From assembly GCF_018861065.1 (NCBI RefSeq), contig NZ_JAHKQO010000051.1, positions 1 to 64,000 of the forward strand: 64,000 bases of DNA, written 5' to 3'. Under the pieces are notes generated by a model, which was not told the origin of the DNA, did not search any database, and saw only the letters and a list, made by a program, of their open reading frames with translations. This DNA is from Paraglaciecola arctica (GTDB taxonomy: Bacteria > Pseudomonadota > Gammaproteobacteria > Enterobacterales > Alteromonadaceae). Of the stretch, positions 62,683-64,000 are shown piece after piece. Within the stretch, counting starts at the first letter, position 1; each line of letters starts with the position of its first letter. The translations under genes were made by a program, and so were the position numbers.

Positions 62683-63894
62683 ATGACAATTCAGTGTGAC
62701 TTGATAATAAACAACGTGCGTATTGCTTCCATGCAAAACAATGGAGAAGCTTACGGCCTGCTATCACAAACCAGTATTGCCATAAAAGACGCTAAAGTGC
62801 TGGCTATTTTCGACCCGTCACAAGAAAACTATCACAGCCCCCACAAAGTTGATGGTGGAAATAAATGGCTGTTACCCGGCTTTATTGATTGTCATACCCA
62901 CCTTGTTTACGGAGGCAATAGGGCCAATGAGTTTGAGCTACGCTTGCAAGGCAAAAGCTACGCTGAAATTGCCCAACAAGGTGGCGGAATTCTCGGAACA
63001 GTGCTTGCCACTCGACAAGCCTCTGAGCAAAACTTGCTAGCTAGCGCGATTAAACGTGCGGCTAGATTGCTTGAAGAAGGCGTAACTTGTATAGAAGTGA
63101 AGTCTGGCTACGGCTTAGACATGGATACCGAAATAAAAATGCTCAAAGTGGCGAAACAAATCGCAGAGCATTTACCCGTGACAATAGAAACCACTTATCT
63201 AGGCGCACACGCTGTTCCTGAGGAATTTCGCAGTAACCCAGATGATTATGTGCAATTTGTGTGTGAGCAAGTAATTCCTGTTGTTGCGCAGCAAAAACTA
63301 GCAGAGTGTGTAGATGTTTTCTGCGAAAGTATTGGCTTCTCATACGAACAGTGCCGCACAATATTTAGCACCGCTAAAAATCATCAATTGCGTATTAAGG
63401 CTCATGTTGAACAGCTCTCAGATTTAAAAGGAGCTAAGTTAGCAGCTCAATTCCAAGCGTTGTCGGTTGACCACATTGAATATTTAGATCCACTGGATAT
63501 TCCGGCCATTAAACAGGCAGGCACTGTAGCGGTATTATTACCAGGCGCATTTTATTACCTCAACGAAACCCAAAAACCACCTATAGCAGAATTGCGAGCC
63601 AATGCGGTGCCTATGGCCATTGCCACAGATTTAAACCCCGGCAGTTCACCCGTTGCTTCCCTACTAACGGTAATGAATATGGCCAGTGTATTATTTGGCT
63701 TAACCCCAGAAGAAGTGCTTTATGGGGTAACCATTCATGCTGCCAAAGCTCTGGGCCTTGCTAACAAAGGGCAAATAAAAACAGGATTAGATGCTGACTT
63801 ATGCTTATGGGATATCGAACACCCTACCGAATTAGTATATGGAATCAATCAACATAGGCCAGATACCAAATGGTTTGCTGGTAAGGCTTGTTAA
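62683..63894 (+). CDS. hutI: Imidazolonepropionase
   Basis: The 403-aa amidohydrolase starts at ATG 62683 behind GGGGAGAAG; upstream TTG and ATG codons at 62653 and 62665 lie closer to the operator and are less likely. The metal motif HxH is in LPGFIDCHTHLVYGG, with the further metal His in ETTYLGAHAVPEE and the Asp in AIATDLNPGSSP. These features are all characteristic of HutI. It opens imidazolonepropionate to N-formimidoyl-glutamate. It is followed 5 bp later by hutG. Confidence 0.95.
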   Translation: MTIQCDLIINNVRIASMQNNGEAYGLLSQTSIAIKDAKVLAIFDPSQENYHSPHKVDGGNKWLLPGFIDCHTHLVYGGNRANEFELRLQGKSYAEIAQQGGGILGTVLATRQASEQNLLASAIKRAARLLEEGVTCIEVKSGYGLDMDTEIKMLKVAKQIAEHLPVTIETTYLGAHAVPEEFRSNPDDYVQFVCEQVIPVVAQQKLAECVDVFCESIGFSYEQCRTIFSTAKNHQLRIKAHVEQLSDLKGAKLAAQFQALSVDHIEYLDPLDIPAIKQAGTVAVLLPGAFYYLNETQKPPIAELRANAVPMAIATDLNPGSSPVASLLTVMNMASVLFGLTPEEVLYGVTIHAAKALGLANKGQIKTGLDADLCLWDIEHPTELVYGINQHRPDTKWFAGKAC

Positions 63895-63899
63895 CCCAT

Positions 63900-64000
63900 A
63901 TGACTTTAGCTAAAACTTATTTCTGGCAAGGCCGTATCGATAGCGAAGAGCAACAAAACGGGTTGCGTTGGCATCAAGTAATGGACCACAAAAAACGCAA
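63900..64000 (+). CDS. hutG: Formimidoylglutamase HutG, 5' part only
   Basis: The frame opens at ATG 63900 (5 bp after the hutI stop) and runs to the window end. The first 33 codons contain FWQGRIDSEEQQNGLRWHQV, which matches the N-terminus of arginase-family formimidoylglutamase, the last step producing glutamate and formamide. The rest is outside the window, so the metal-binding sites cannot be checked. Its presence indicates the formamide-producing pathway. Confidence 0.7.
   Translation, partial: MTLAKTYFWQGRIDSEEQQNGLRWHQVMDHKKR

Overview
The window looks like chromosomal DNA from a marine gammaproteobacterium of the Alteromonadales (Alteromonas, Glaciecola or Paraglaciecola type). This is inferred from three things: the conserved core block rpmE / priA / SPOR protein / hslVU with a short malic enzyme beside it, the many TonB receptors and LysR, TetR and AraC regulators, and a divergent hut locus. 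No rRNA, tRNA or CRISPR array was found.

Layout. 1-2300: mobile DNA, with a REP-associated tyrosine transposase (RAYT) running off the left edge, abutting a 3'-truncated IS91-family transposase that is coupled to a tyrosine recombinase. 2650-7800: a periplasmic binding protein, a small secreted protein, an AraC regulator, an NmrA-like protein and DUF4345 and DUF1772 membrane proteins. 8234-17069: a LysR regulator facing a five-gene minus-strand operon (HSL-type esterase, TonB receptor, iron alcohol dehydrogenase, spinster-type MFS transporter, succinate-semialdehyde dehydrogenase). The chemistry fits uptake and oxidation of a 4-hydroxybutyrate ester or gamma-lactone to succinate. 17552-29865: a GH10 xylanase lipoprotein, a CheX-REC fusion, a HAD phosphatase, a DUF3857/transglutaminase membrane protein, a very large unrecognised membrane protein, an EamA transporter and YigZ. 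29896-33127: DUF2855 protein, flavoprotein and divergent TetR around twin palindromic operators. 33299-41062: conserved core genes, with a near-consensus heat-shock promoter before hslVU. 42441-45138: tandem secreted amidohydrolases, the second lacking the HxH metal motif.

45184-46624 is the most unusual stretch. Two minus-strand genes for AT-rich membrane proteins each have the diagnostic layout of an integron gene cassette: a GTTRRRY-like heptamer just upstream and its exact reverse complement overlapping the stop codon. A complete 75-bp attC-type hairpin lies between them. The second cassette's attC is cut off by a 257-bp REP/RAYT remnant related to the element at the left edge. No integron integrase is visible, so this would be an integrase-less cassette cluster (CALIN-like).

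46932-50579: a TonB receptor divergent from a BlaI-type repressor and an M56/BlaR1-like membrane protein whose HExxH zinc motif has become YEYAK. 50738-52832: a TetR gene and an AhpD-like gene that share a TACCGAWTGGTA operator, with a haloacid dehalogenase between them. 52986-58573: methyltransferase, DUF2798, pirin with a divergent LysR, GNAT, LysR and DUF1330. 58626-64000: the histidine-utilisation divergon hutC-hutU-hutH and hutI-hutG around a perfect 18-bp palindrome, with hutG cut by the window end.
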